Positions 1 to 6,569 of a stretch of DNA of 8,785 nt are shown here, piece after piece (the stretch's first letter is position 1; the number at the start of each line of letters is the position of its first letter). The stretch is from Thermoproteota archaeon. Its GTDB lineage: Archaea > Korarchaeota > Korarchaeia > Korarchaeales > Korarchaeaceae. The notes beneath the pieces are model-generated. The model made no database searches and had not been told where the DNA came from. It worked only from the letters and a program-made list of their open reading frames with translations. Where the stretch lies: NCBI GenBank assembly GCA_003661265.1, contig QMVU01000030.1, positions 1 to 8,785 on the forward strand. Reading direction: 5' to 3'. The position numbers and the translations under genes are program-made.

Positions 1-348
1 CTCTAGGACTTCGTGATCTGCATCTCTAGGGTCCCACTCCCGAACCCTTAACCCATATCCCGCATTTTCAAACCCATTCATGTGGGGGAAAAGGGCCAAA
101 TCCTGGAAAATGAAACCGATGTTCCGTTCCTCGGGGGGCTTTCCTAGGATCGACTCTCCATCCACCAGCACATCTCCCTCATCTGGCTCCACTATCCCTG
201 AAATTACCTTGAGGAGGGTCGACTTGCCGCAGCCACTGGGACCTATTACAGCCATGTATTCCCCGTCATTTACGTGGAGGTTAACTCGATCTATTGCTAT
301 AATTCGACCGTAGGTCTTCCTGATGTTAACGAGCTCTATCTCCGGCAT
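1..348 (-). CDS. ABC transporter ATP-binding protein, 3' part cut off by window edge
   Basis: This gene would supply ATP-hydrolysis power to the membrane permease encoded two genes upstream. Its first 116 codons are visible, read from an ATG at 348-346, and the frame stays open to position 1. The Walker A motif GPSGCGKST lies at about residues 36-44 and the Q-loop FQDLALFPH at about 81-89. The signature motif, Walker B and any C-terminal domain lie beyond the edge. The start overlaps the end of the preceding ATPase gene by 23 bp and has a strong ribosome-binding site (GAGGTGAT). The visible part closely resembles that neighbour, including a shared WDPRD stretch after the Q-loop, so the two are probably tandem paralogues. 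Family assignment is secure; the substrate is not. Confidence 0.93.
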   Translation of the reverse strand, partial: MPEIELVNIRKTYGRIIAIDRVNLHVNDGEYMAVIGPSGCGKSTLLKVISGIVEPDEGDVLVDGESILGKPPEERNIGFIFQDLALFPHMNGFENAGYGLRVREWDPRDADHEVLE

Positions 349-1426
349 TCAAAATCACCTCTTTGACCTCAGGATATCCTTCTACGGTCTCCAGCCTGTA
401 GAGGAGCACGTCTTCTGGGTCTACGTTAATGAGGACTTCATCTCCTTTTTTTAAGCCTTCAATTCTCAAAGTAGGTAACTCGCTCACCATTCTTAAACCA
501 TTGACGTTCAGGAGGATCTTAGTCACCCTTCCGAAGAACCTAATTTCCTCAACGGAGGCTCTGATGGAATTTGTTAATCTTTCCTCTGCCTGACATATCT
601 TCACTTCCCTTGTCCTTATCGCGACTAAGACGTCGCCTTCAAGCTTCGAAGAGCTTTTTAGCTCGACGCCATCTATCCTCACCACCCCTTTATCGGCATA
701 GCCTATGTAGAAATTGCTCTCTCCTATGAAGTAAGCGGTGAAGGGATTTTCTGGAGCTCTAAATAGCTTTTCTGGAGGTCCCTCCTCAAGAATCTTACCC
801 TCCCTTAAGACAAAAATCCGGTCTCCTATACTCATGGCCTCCTCTTGGTCATGAGTTACGTGTATTACGGTTAAATTGAGGGCCTTGGCCATTTTCCTGA
901 TTTCATACCTCAACAAGATGCGAAGCATTACATCTAAAGCGGAGAGGGGCTCGTCCAAGAGAATAAGATCGGCTCCAGATGCTATTGCTCTCCCCAAAGC
1001 AACTCTTTGTGCCATTCCCCCACTTAACTCATGGGGATAAGCGTCAGCCCTCTCAATGAGGCCAATCATGTTTAAGATCCTCCTAGCTATGACTTCGATG
1101 TCTCTAGGATCCCATCCCCTGCTGGTTGGACCAAACGTAATGTTCCCCCACACATCTAGATGGGGAAAGAGCGCGTATCCTTGAGGTAAGTATCCTACTC
1201 CCCTCTTCTCAGGTGGGATGCCTGTGATGTCCTTCCCATCCACTAAAATCCTCCCCCTCGCTAGAGGGACTAAGCCGCAGATAGCCTTCAACAAGGTGGT
1301 TTTCCCTGCACCCGTGGGACCAGCGATTATGCTGTAGCTTCCATCCTCTATCGTGATGTTAACGTCCTCCAGCGCAACCTTCCTTCCATATTTTACCGTA
1401 ACCTCTCTTAGCTCTACTTTGGGCAA
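326..1426 (-). CDS. ABC transporter ATP-binding protein with C-terminal TOBE-like domain
   Basis: This is a 366-aa ABC ATPase of the CysA/ModC/WtpC-like importer type, acting at the inner face of the membrane with the fused permease. Walker A is GPTGAGKTT at about 36-44 and the Q-loop is Q82. The signature LSGGMAQR at 134-141 is a variant of the usual LSGGQ. Walker B LILLDEP is at 154-160, the D-loop SALD at 162-165 and the switch histidine H192 sits in HVTHDQEEA. Residues from about 235 onward look like a TOBE-type domain (VLVAIRTREVKI, then a beta-rich stretch), common in oxyanion and metal importers. The start is TTG, directly after the permease stop TAA, with the ribosome-binding site GGAGGGGTGA. 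The substrate could be molybdate, tungstate, sulfate or something else. Confidence 0.93.
   Translation of the reverse strand: MPKVELREVTVKYGRKVALEDVNITIEDGSYSIIAGPTGAGKTTLLKAICGLVPLARGRILVDGKDITGIPPEKRGVGYLPQGYALFPHLDVWGNITFGPTSRGWDPRDIEVIARRILNMIGLIERADAYPHELSGGMAQRVALGRAIASGADLILLDEPLSALDVMLRILLRYEIRKMAKALNLTVIHVTHDQEEAMSIGDRIFVLREGKILEEGPPEKLFRAPENPFTAYFIGESNFYIGYADKGVVRIDGVELKSSSKLEGDVLVAIRTREVKICQAEERLTNSIRASVEEIRFFGRVTKILLNVNGLRMVSELPTLRIEGLKKGDEVLINVDPEDVLLYRLETVEGYPEVKEVILNAGDRAR
354..361 (-). promoter_or_regulatory. Ribosome-binding site of the second ABC ATPase
   Basis: The minus strand reads GAGGTGAT, an eight-base match to the archaeal 16S 3' end (AUCACCUC). Five bases separate it from the ATG at 348. 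It lies inside the end of the upstream ATPase gene, so the two genes are probably translationally coupled. Confidence 0.8.
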
Positions 1427-3016
1427 TTACTCACCCCTCCCTGTTCTCTTCAGAGCGTAAAGCAATACTCCAGAGATGAGAAGCAGGATCATGCAAGATA
1501 TCCCTGCAACGGAGTAAGCTCTCTCGCTTACAAGTTCAACTATGTAAACGGGGGCAGTTAATGCCTTCGGAACAACCGAGATTGTTGCTCCGGTTTCTCC
1601 AAGGCTTCTTGTGAAGGACAGAATAGTTCCAGCTACTATACCTGGCTTTATTAGGGGAAAAGTTATTTTTCTGAACGTCTTAAGGGGATTTGCCCCTAAG
1701 GTCCTTGCGGTATCCTCTAACGAAGGATCCAATTGTTCCAGGGATGCTATCACATTTCTCACAAGCAGAGGTTGAGTAAAAGAGATGTGAGCAAGGGAGA
1801 TAACTGCTAGGTCAGAAAGACCCAAGGCAATGCCTTTACTCCAAAAAAGGGAGATAGAGAAACCCAAAGCCGTAGTAGGAACTATTAGGGGTATGTTTAC
1901 CATGGCATCCAGTAAGCTAGCTGCAAGCGAGGATTTAGACCTCGCGATAAAGATAGAAAGGGGAATGCCAGTTATCAGGTTTATCATAGTTGCAATCGAG
2001 GCTATTACGACGGAGTTCCATATTGCTGTAAGAAGACCACTTGGTAATCCGTCCGCATTTAACCAAAGAGGGAAGAGGGCTATGAACAGAGAGGGGGCAA
2101 GGACAACGAAGATGGGAAAAAGCACGGAGAGGAAGTCTCTGAGGGAAGTGAAGGGTCTTTGACTAAGCCTCCTCTCCCATAACCATATTTTTCGAATGGG
2201 AACTCTCCACCTTGTTGCGAGGGTTCTAAATGAGTACAGAGCCAGTAAGGAAGAGATAATTAGAATAGCACTTAGGATACCTCCTGCAAGTAAGAAAACT
2301 TCTGCCTGGGTTGTCGCCGCCTTCCAACTCTTTATTAAGACAGGACCGGTGCGCTCCACGGCCTCTATCACCGAGAGGGTTACAGCTGTCCCTCCTGTTT
2401 CGCTCAAGCTTTTTGCAAAGCAGAGGATGCATCCTGCAATTATGCCCGGCTTAGCTATGGGTAGGGTGATGGTTCTGGCTACTGTAAAGGGATGGGCCCC
2501 CAAAGTACGGGCAGCTATCTCATACTGAGATTTCACCGACTCTAAGGAAGCTATAAGCGTCCTTAACATATAAGGATAGCTCATTGCCACATGTAAAGCA
2601 ACCACGGCCCAGAAAGCGTTTCTTAAATCAGCTAACCTCAACCAAAACATCGCTACGGAGAAGCCCAGTGCAGATGTAGGAAGAGCCATTGGAAGATCTA
2701 ATAACGTGTCGAGGAGTCCCTTTAAGCGAAATTTCTTCTTTAAAAGGATCCATGCCATGGGAAGAGCGGATATCAAATCTATGACCGTGACAGTAGCCGC
2801 AATAGCGTAGCTGAAGTATATCGCCCTTTTCATCTCTCCCATTATCTCAGAATTACTCAAAACAACGGGAAGCTTATCGTAACTCCCTGCCAAATAGATG
2901 AAGAGATATATTGGGGGTATTAGGACGAAGAGAAGAAAGAAGCCGACCACTATAGAGTACCAAGTAGCTCGTAAGATCTTATTGGATGAGAGTTCTTCTA
3001 TTAGCCCGATGCTCAT
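1427..3016 (-). CDS. Fused two-domain ABC transporter permease, molybdate/tungstate/sulfate-like
   Basis: This 529-aa integral membrane protein forms the channel of an ABC importer. It is an internal duplication: residues about 1-265 and 290-529 each look like a complete inner-membrane component with about six hydrophobic segments. The repeats align through LPMALPTSALGFSVAMFW (108-125) and IPLIVPTTALGFSISLFW (375-392). Each half has an EAA loop that docks an ATPase (ARTLGAHPFTVARTITLP near 169, ARTLGANPLKTFRKITFP near 437). Each loop is followed by SLSETGGT (203-210) or SLGETGAT (471-478), close to the SLGEFGAT of ModB and CysT. Fused permeases are also known for iron(III) and thiamine importers, so the oxyanion call is an inference. 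The ATG at 3016 has no clear ribosome-binding site, which would fit a very short leader. Confidence 0.9.
   Translation of the reverse strand: MSIGLIEELSSNKILRATWYSIVVGFFLLFVLIPPIYLFIYLAGSYDKLPVVLSNSEIMGEMKRAIYFSYAIAATVTVIDLISALPMAWILLKKKFRLKGLLDTLLDLPMALPTSALGFSVAMFWLRLADLRNAFWAVVALHVAMSYPYMLRTLIASLESVKSQYEIAARTLGAHPFTVARTITLPIAKPGIIAGCILCFAKSLSETGGTAVTLSVIEAVERTGPVLIKSWKAATTQAEVFLLAGGILSAILIISSLLALYSFRTLATRWRVPIRKIWLWERRLSQRPFTSLRDFLSVLFPIFVVLAPSLFIALFPLWLNADGLPSGLLTAIWNSVVIASIATMINLITGIPLSIFIARSKSSLAASLLDAMVNIPLIVPTTALGFSISLFWSKGIALGLSDLAVISLAHISFTQPLLVRNVIASLEQLDPSLEDTARTLGANPLKTFRKITFPLIKPGIVAGTILSFTRSLGETGATISVVPKALTAPVYIVELVSERAYSVAGISCMILLLISGVLLYALKRTGRGE
1431..1440 (-). promoter_or_regulatory. 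Ribosome-binding site supporting the TTG start of the first ABC ATPase
   Basis: The minus strand reads GGAGGGGTGA. It lies within the last permease codons and ends four bases before the TTG at 1426. It supports TTG initiation and tight coupling to permease translation. Confidence 0.7.
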
Positions 3017-3047
3017 CTGGTGCCCTATGGGGTGAATTCAGGACATC

Positions 3048-3057
3048 CTATAAGCTT
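3048..3057 (-). promoter_or_regulatory. Possible TATA box of the ABC transporter operon
   Basis: The minus strand reads AAGCTTATAG, about 35 bases upstream of the permease ATG. Archaeal transcription starts about 25 bases downstream of the TATA box, so the leader would be roughly 10 nt. That fits the missing ribosome-binding site. The match to the TATA consensus is only moderate. Confidence 0.35.
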
Positions 3058-3067
3058 GTTGTGGCCC

Positions 3068-3077
3068 GCCCATGGGC
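3068..3077. repeat. GC-rich perfect palindrome GCCCATGGGC in the divergent intergenic region
   Basis: A 10-bp perfect palindrome lies between the presumed promoters of the ABC operon and cgi121, just upstream of the possible transporter TATA box. It could be an operator for a metal- or oxyanion-sensing repressor. Ten-bp palindromes occur several times by chance in a window this size, so position is its only support. Confidence 0.25.
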
Positions 3078-3120
3078 CCGTATGAATAGCCAAATTTATT
3101 TACAGAAGTTTCTGAATATG

Positions 3121-3130
3121 TTTATATAAT
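3121..3130 (+). promoter_or_regulatory. TATA box of the cgi121 transcription unit
   Basis: TTTATATAAT is a near-ideal archaeal TATA element in an AT-rich stretch upstream of cgi121. The usual spacing predicts a transcription start near 3148-3152. That is about 67-70 nt ahead of the cgi121 start codon and coincides with an ATG at 3148. Confidence 0.6.
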
Positions 3131-3147
3131 CCCGAATTATTTAACAA

Positions 3148-3201
3148 ATGACAATTAGAAGAATCCTAGGACGGGAAGTCCTAAAATCTCTTACTGGATA
3201 G
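3148..3201 (+). CDS. Possible leaderless 17-residue ORF upstream of cgi121
   Basis: An ATG at 3148 opens a 17-codon frame (MTIRRILGREVLKSLTG) ending at TAG 3199-3201, seven bases before the cgi121 ribosome-binding site. Its ATG lies about 23-25 bases downstream of the TATA box, where a leaderless transcript would begin. The peptide is basic. The DNA also contains a short inverted repeat (TAGGAC 3167-3172 and GTCCTA 3178-3183). It may be a leader peptide, a tiny protein or chance. No homology is recognised. Confidence 0.25.
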   Translation: MTIRRILGREVLKSLTG

Positions 3202-3207
3202 TGGAGC

Positions 3208-3213
3208 GGTGAT
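3208..3213 (+). promoter_or_regulatory. Ribosome-binding site of cgi121
   Basis: GGTGAT (3208-3213) lies five bases before the GTG at 3219. It decides for this GTG over the in-frame GTG two codons later. Confidence 0.6.
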
Positions 3214-3218
3214 CAGAG

Positions 3219-3722
3219 GTGGACGTGTTCAGGACATCGGAAGGATACATCGCCGTTCTCCCCCTAAGGCTATCGATGCCACTAACTGAGATGCCGAAAA
3301 ACCTTGTCGAAGGAGGAAGGGTTGTCTTCACTAGGCTATCAGCGGTAATTTCCTCAAGACATGCGGCCATAGCAACATATAGGGCTTTGAGGGCCTTTAA
3401 AGAGGGAAAAAACCTGGCTAGAAATCTGGAATTAGAAGTAGCGGTTTGTCTTACCGGAGAGAGACAGATCCATAGGGCGCTAGCTCAAACAGATCCTATA
3501 GGAGCCGATAGATTGGTTTCAATCATAATTTCCCCGCATCCATTGGATTGGGAGGGCGTTGCGAGGAGAATATGTGAAGTCCTGGGGGCCGTGCAAACAT
3601 CAGACTTTTGCTCCGCAGAAGATCTGGCAAGAAAGTTCGGCGTACATGACTTCTCATCGTGCTCTGGGAGATTAGAGTTCCTTATATTGGAGAAGGCAGC
3701 TCTAGTTGAGCTTGAAAGATAG
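3219..3722 (+). CDS. cgi121: KEOPS complex subunit Cgi121
   Basis: This 167-aa protein matches the Cgi121 family. Cgi121 is the KEOPS subunit that contacts Bud32 and helps bind tRNA during N6-threonylcarbamoyladenosine (t6A37) synthesis. The clearest block is ARNLELEVAVCLTGERQIHR at about 67-86, matching the family pattern of a helix running into a strand, a T/A-G-x-RQI turn and a helix. The length is near the usual 150-170 aa, and the beginning and end appear intact. The start is GTG with ribosome-binding site GGTGAT. Its partner kinase Bud32 is encoded in the same window at 6568-7194 on the opposite strand. Prefoldin beta follows after 57 bp. Confidence 0.85.
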   Translation: MDVFRTSEGYIAVLPLRLSMPLTEMPKNLVEGGRVVFTRLSAVISSRHAAIATYRALRAFKEGKNLARNLELEVAVCLTGERQIHRALAQTDPIGADRLVSIIISPHPLDWEGVARRICEVLGAVQTSDFCSAEDLARKFGVHDFSSCSGRLEFLILEKAALVELER

Positions 3723-3779
3723 CCCGCTAGGGGATCAAATTAAAAGATCTCCCCACAAGAGCTACTTGGTGTTGTACAA

Positions 3780-4115
3780 TTGACTTCTGATGATATGCAG
3801 TATGCTCAGGCGAAGTATAGAGAGCTTGTCAGCAAGATAGAGTCCCTTAGGACACAAATAGCAACCCTTGAATTGGATCTTAGGTCTATGGAGGAAGCTC
3901 TAAGAAAATTAGAGAAAATTGAAGGGGATACAGAAGTCTACGAGCGGGCAGGGCACGTTTTCATAAAGAGAGACAAGGAGGAACTTGTAGAGGATTTGAA
4001 ATCGAGAAAAGAGCTGACCAAAACCCTGCTTGAGAAGTACAAGAAGGAGGAGTTAGAAGCAAGAAAGGAGCTGAAACAGCTACTCGAGAACCTTGGGCTC
4101 TCCCAGACACTCTAA
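3780..4115 (+). CDS. pfdB: Prefoldin beta subunit
   Basis: Prefoldin is a jellyfish-shaped cytosolic holdase that hands unfolded proteins to the thermosome, with two alpha and four beta subunits. This 111-aa protein has the beta layout: an N-terminal coiled coil (about 6-47), a beta-hairpin section with EVYERAGHVFIKRDKEEL (about 52-69), and a C-terminal coiled coil (about 70-104). The GHV-x-x-KRDKEEL stretch is characteristic. The start is taken as TTG (3780), with GGTG eight bases upstream. ATG at 3795, five codons later, is an alternative, but the TTG start is closer to the usual length of about 115. Its last 36 bp overlap the convergent DHH gene. Confidence 0.88.
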   Translation: MTSDDMQYAQAKYRELVSKIESLRTQIATLELDLRSMEEALRKLEKIEGDTEVYERAGHVFIKRDKEELVEDLKSRKELTKTLLEKYKKEELEARKELKQLLENLGLSQTL

Positions 4116-5510
4116 AATCGTCTCAATGAATCTTTCCTCCTCACCTTCAGGGATGTAACCTCCGGCAGCGTGCCTATGACCCCCTCCGATGCCTCCAACC
4201 CTAACACAACTCCTCCTCATCAGGCTATCAAGGTTTATTCCAACCCTAACACCGGCCTCCGTTAACCTTGCGGATACCTTTACAAGCGATCCGCTTTTTG
4301 CTAGACCGATTACCATGAAGAAATCCTTTGAGAACTTGCTTCTTGATAATATGGACGTTAGCGTCCCTATTAGAGTATCCCTTATCTCTTCCCCGCCTAA
4401 CAGGAAGAGGACGCCTTTCTCCTTCCTGGTTCTCTCACCTTCCATTATTTTAGATAACGCTTCCGCGAGGACTCTTCTGTAATTAGAGAGGGTCTGCAGA
4501 GCCGATTCAAGAACAGTTCCCCTAAAGCCCATCGCCAATGCTATACCCAAATCAGGCCTCCCCATCCTGCCGCAAGCATTTAGAAGCGTTGAAAACCCAC
4601 TAAGCTCCCTCGTTGGCGATCCTATTGGCTCGGAAATGGCTAGGTATACCTCACCGTAGAGATTTGTCAGCGCCGAAAGGCCACTCTCTCCCCTGGAAGC
4701 TATCTGCTTTACGATCTCGTTGAAAAGATCCCTTTTCTGCTCGATAGTTAAATCGGAAAGCCTTATGGCTCTATCTCCTACTTTCAGAGGGATCTTAAGG
4801 CGTTCTAATAGGTTTACAGCTTCTTTTGCTTCCTGAAACAATCCAAGAAGGTTTAGATCATAAGTCCTCTGCAGGGCTGGTACTAAGGGATAATCTGGGC
4901 CTCCAAAAAGTCTCAAGTCCTTTTTAACTTCAAGGACACCGAGTTTCTCTGCTAGTCCCACGAGCAAAGAATTTATTCCAGTAAAACCAGCTTCGGAAGC
5001 CTGTTGGTCTCCTAAAGCCCCAGTTATTGCCATAATGAGGCTCTCATCGTCCCTTCCAATTAGGTGTCTGTATACAAGGTAAGCGATCCCTGCGCCACTT
5101 ATCTCATGGCTCCCATCTATGCCTTCATTAAATGGATTTAACAGATAGAAGCCGCTATAACTACCTTTGACGGGGGGATGGTGATCTAACACAAGAACTC
5201 TCTTTTCAGAGTTGAGGGCTTCTCGAATCTCTTTTAAGTACCCAGCACCTAAGTCAAGGAATATGAAGAGGCCGTACTCCTCGGATGTTATTTCTGAGAT
5301 GAGTTCTTTGCTTAAAAACTTCACAGAGGAAAGGTGAAAGGGGATCTTCAGTTTTCTCAAGGCTTTTGCAATTAATCCTCCAGCGCATAAACCGTCTGCA
5401 TCTATGTGCGTGATTATCCTTATTGGGGTGCTTTTCCCAACGCTGTAAATAATTTCTGCGACTTCCTTAGCTTTCGAGTTTAACGACTCCCAAGCTCCCT
5501 TACCTTCCAT
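4080..5510 (-). CDS. DHH/DHHA1 phosphoesterase, archaeal RecJ-like exonuclease (probable GAN)
   Basis: This is a 476-aa member of the DHH superfamily. Metal-binding motifs are present in order: HIDADG (35-40), LDLG (85-88), DHHPP (109-113) and GALGDQ (164-169). The C-terminal DHHA1 substrate-binding motif GGGHRHAAGG is at 442-451. All catalytic positions I can recognise are retained, so it should be an active Mn/Mg-dependent nuclease. In Pyrococcus and Thermococcus the gene beside S15 encodes GAN, the GINS-associated nuclease of the replisome. The same neighbour here makes that the best guess, by synteny rather than proof. The ATG at 5510 has AAGAGGGAG upstream, overlapping the S15 stop. A 15-bp gap separates it from S15. 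It overlaps prefoldin beta tail to tail. Confidence 0.9.
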   Translation of the reverse strand: MEGKGAWESLNSKAKEVAEIIYSVGKSTPIRIITHIDADGLCAGGLIAKALRKLKIPFHLSSVKFLSKELISEITSEEYGLFIFLDLGAGYLKEIREALNSEKRVLVLDHHPPVKGSYSGFYLLNPFNEGIDGSHEISGAGIAYLVYRHLIGRDDESLIMAITGALGDQQASEAGFTGINSLLVGLAEKLGVLEVKKDLRLFGGPDYPLVPALQRTYDLNLLGLFQEAKEAVNLLERLKIPLKVGDRAIRLSDLTIEQKRDLFNEIVKQIASRGESGLSALTNLYGEVYLAISEPIGSPTRELSGFSTLLNACGRMGRPDLGIALAMGFRGTVLESALQTLSNYRRVLAEALSKIMEGERTRKEKGVLFLLGGEEIRDTLIGTLTSILSRSKFSKDFFMVIGLAKSGSLVKVSARLTEAGVRVGINLDSLMRRSCVRVGGIGGGHRHAAGGYIPEGEEERFIETILECLGEPKVLE

Positions 5511-5525
5511 TTAGGAAGCTCCCTC

Positions 5526-5975
5526 TTAAGTGATGATCATTTCTAACATGTTCGGATCATATTTCCAATCTTTAGGAAGCTTTCCCGTCCTTTTGTAGTA
5601 TTTAACTAGCCTCTTAATCTTGGACTCGGTGAGCTGAAGCCCCCTTTTTGAATGGAAGTCCTTTCTATGGATTTCAAGATGTTTCCTAATCTTATAGGCC
5701 TTTTTCATGAGAGAAAGGAGATCTTCAGGTATTTTTTGGGCAACTCCCTGTTCTTCTAGGATTTCAGTTATCTTCTTACCTACGATCTGTTTGACAGATG
5801 GTATGCCGTAGACATCCCTTAGGATCATCCCTATTTGACTTGGAGGAACTCCCTTCCTTCCCATTTTGACGATCAATGAGACTATCTCCTCTGGCTCCAT
5901 GGAAACCCATTCAGGTTTCTCTTTGTGGGGAAAATGCCCGTGTACCTCTTCATCTCCCTTTTCCAAGGGGTCCAC
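5526..5975 (-). CDS. rps15: Small-subunit ribosomal protein S15 (uS15, archaeal type) with unusual N-terminus
   Basis: uS15 binds the central domain of 16S rRNA and forms an inter-subunit bridge. Diagnostic blocks are intact: PPSQIGMILRDVYGIP (44-59), IRKHLEIHRKDFHSKRGLQL (96-115), and ESKIKRLVKYYKRTGKLP followed by DWKYDP (117-141). The first 20 residues are odd. Archaeal S15 normally starts MGRMH/MARMH plus a basic, Gly/Ser-rich tail, whereas this frame begins with acidic DPLEKGDEE. An in-frame TAG immediately precedes the GTG at 5975, so the frame cannot extend upstream. A TTG at 5966 with AGGTG six bases ahead is another possible start. An overlapping frame begins ATG GGT AGG at 5983 and is basic, so the true N-terminus may involve a frame change. 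Gene identity is certain; the start is not. Confidence 0.92.
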   Translation of the reverse strand: MDPLEKGDEEVHGHFPHKEKPEWVSMEPEEIVSLIVKMGRKGVPPSQIGMILRDVYGIPSVKQIVGKKITEILEEQGVAQKIPEDLLSLMKKAYKIRKHLEIHRKDFHSKRGLQLTESKIKRLVKYYKRTGKLPKDWKYDPNMLEMIIT

Positions 5976-5994
5976 CTACCCATCCCTTGTTATT

Positions 5995-6558
5995 TCAGGG
6001 TTTTTTAACTTTTCTTGAGAACCAGGAAGCCATGAGCTCAAGAGATTTCCTCCTATGAGAGACCAAATTCTTTTTATCCCCTAACTCAGCGTACGTAAGG
6101 CCTCCTACTCCTTCTGGGATGAAAATAGGATCGAAACCCCACAAAGCTCCACGGATGGATTGGGCTATGAACCCGTTTGTCTCGCCGCAGAAGGTATAAT
6201 GCTTATCGTCCACGGCCAGGCCTATAACAGATTTGAAAGTAGCTCTTCTGTCCTTAATATCCTCCATCAACTTCAATATCCCCTCGTTACCTAATGTCTT
6301 GAACACGTACGATGAATAAGGTCCCGGAAAACCGTTTAAGGAATGGATGAATAGTCCAGCATCTTCTATGAAAAAGGGCTGCTCAACCCTCTCGCTTAAC
6401 CATTTCAGCGAGTGTAGGACAATCTCCTTGAGAGTATCAGCCTGAATTTCCGGATATTTCAGTTCAATCCACTCGATTCTGAACCCATAGTTCTCTAAGA
6501 TGGTCTCTGCCTCTCTGAACTTGTGCGGATTGGAGGTCACGAATCTCAACGTTTTCAA
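5995..6558 (-). CDS. rdgB: XTP/dITP diphosphatase (HAM1/RdgB family)
   Basis: This 187-aa house-cleaning enzyme hydrolyses XTP, ITP and dITP to monophosphates plus pyrophosphate, keeping deaminated purines out of nucleic acids. Family motifs are complete: the nucleotide-binding start TSNPHKFREAE (8-18), the catalytic acidic pair in EDAGLFI (65-71), FPGPYSSYV (77-85), the base-recognition loop GFDPIF (141-146) and SHRRKSLE (167-174). The length is typical. The start is TTG, with an excellent ribosome-binding site that overlaps the bud32 stop codon (TGA followed by GGTGATC). Only 9 bp separate the two genes. Adjacency of HAM1 and the KEOPS kinase fits an archaeal housekeeping operon. Confidence 0.95.
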   Translation of the reverse strand: MKTLRFVTSNPHKFREAETILENYGFRIEWIELKYPEIQADTLKEIVLHSLKWLSERVEQPFFIEDAGLFIHSLNGFPGPYSSYVFKTLGNEGILKLMEDIKDRRATFKSVIGLAVDDKHYTFCGETNGFIAQSIRGALWGFDPIFIPEGVGGLTYAELGDKKNLVSHRRKSLELMASWFSRKVKKP

Positions 6559-6560
6559 AG

Positions 6561-6569
6561 GATCACCTC
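6561..6569 (-). promoter_or_regulatory. Ribosome-binding site fixing the TTG start of rdgB
   Basis: The minus strand reads GAGGTGATC, complementary to the 16S 3' end over nine bases. It overlaps the bud32 TGA and sits two bases before the TTG at 6558. Counted from GGTG, the gap is about four to five bases. This strong match supports TTG initiation. Confidence 0.8.

Noticed and set aside
80..313. 77-codon plus-strand frame
   Set aside because: It is antisense to the clear ABC ATPase reading with Walker A and Q-loop; it is low-complexity Ser/Pro/Thr with no recognisable family.
1830..2528. Two 110-codon plus-strand frames inside the permease
   Set aside because: They are antisense to membrane-segment and EAA-loop coding sequence; no family resemblance.
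3037..3238. 11-bp direct repeat TTCAGGACATC at 3037-3047 and 3228-3238
   Set aside because: Several 11-base matches are expected by chance in a window this long, and the second copy is inside cgi121 codons.
3730..3757. Imperfect hairpin GGGGATC / GATCTCCCC between cgi121 and prefoldin beta
   Set aside because: The stem is bulged and short with no T-run after it, so a terminator or RNA element is not supported.
5947..5975. A second 29-nt intron in the S15 5' end that would give MGRVHG
   Set aside because: A CCCUU/AAGGG hairpin with a GGAA loop is present, but bases flanking the required cut sites do not form the 4-bp central helix. Kept only as an alternative within the S15 finding.
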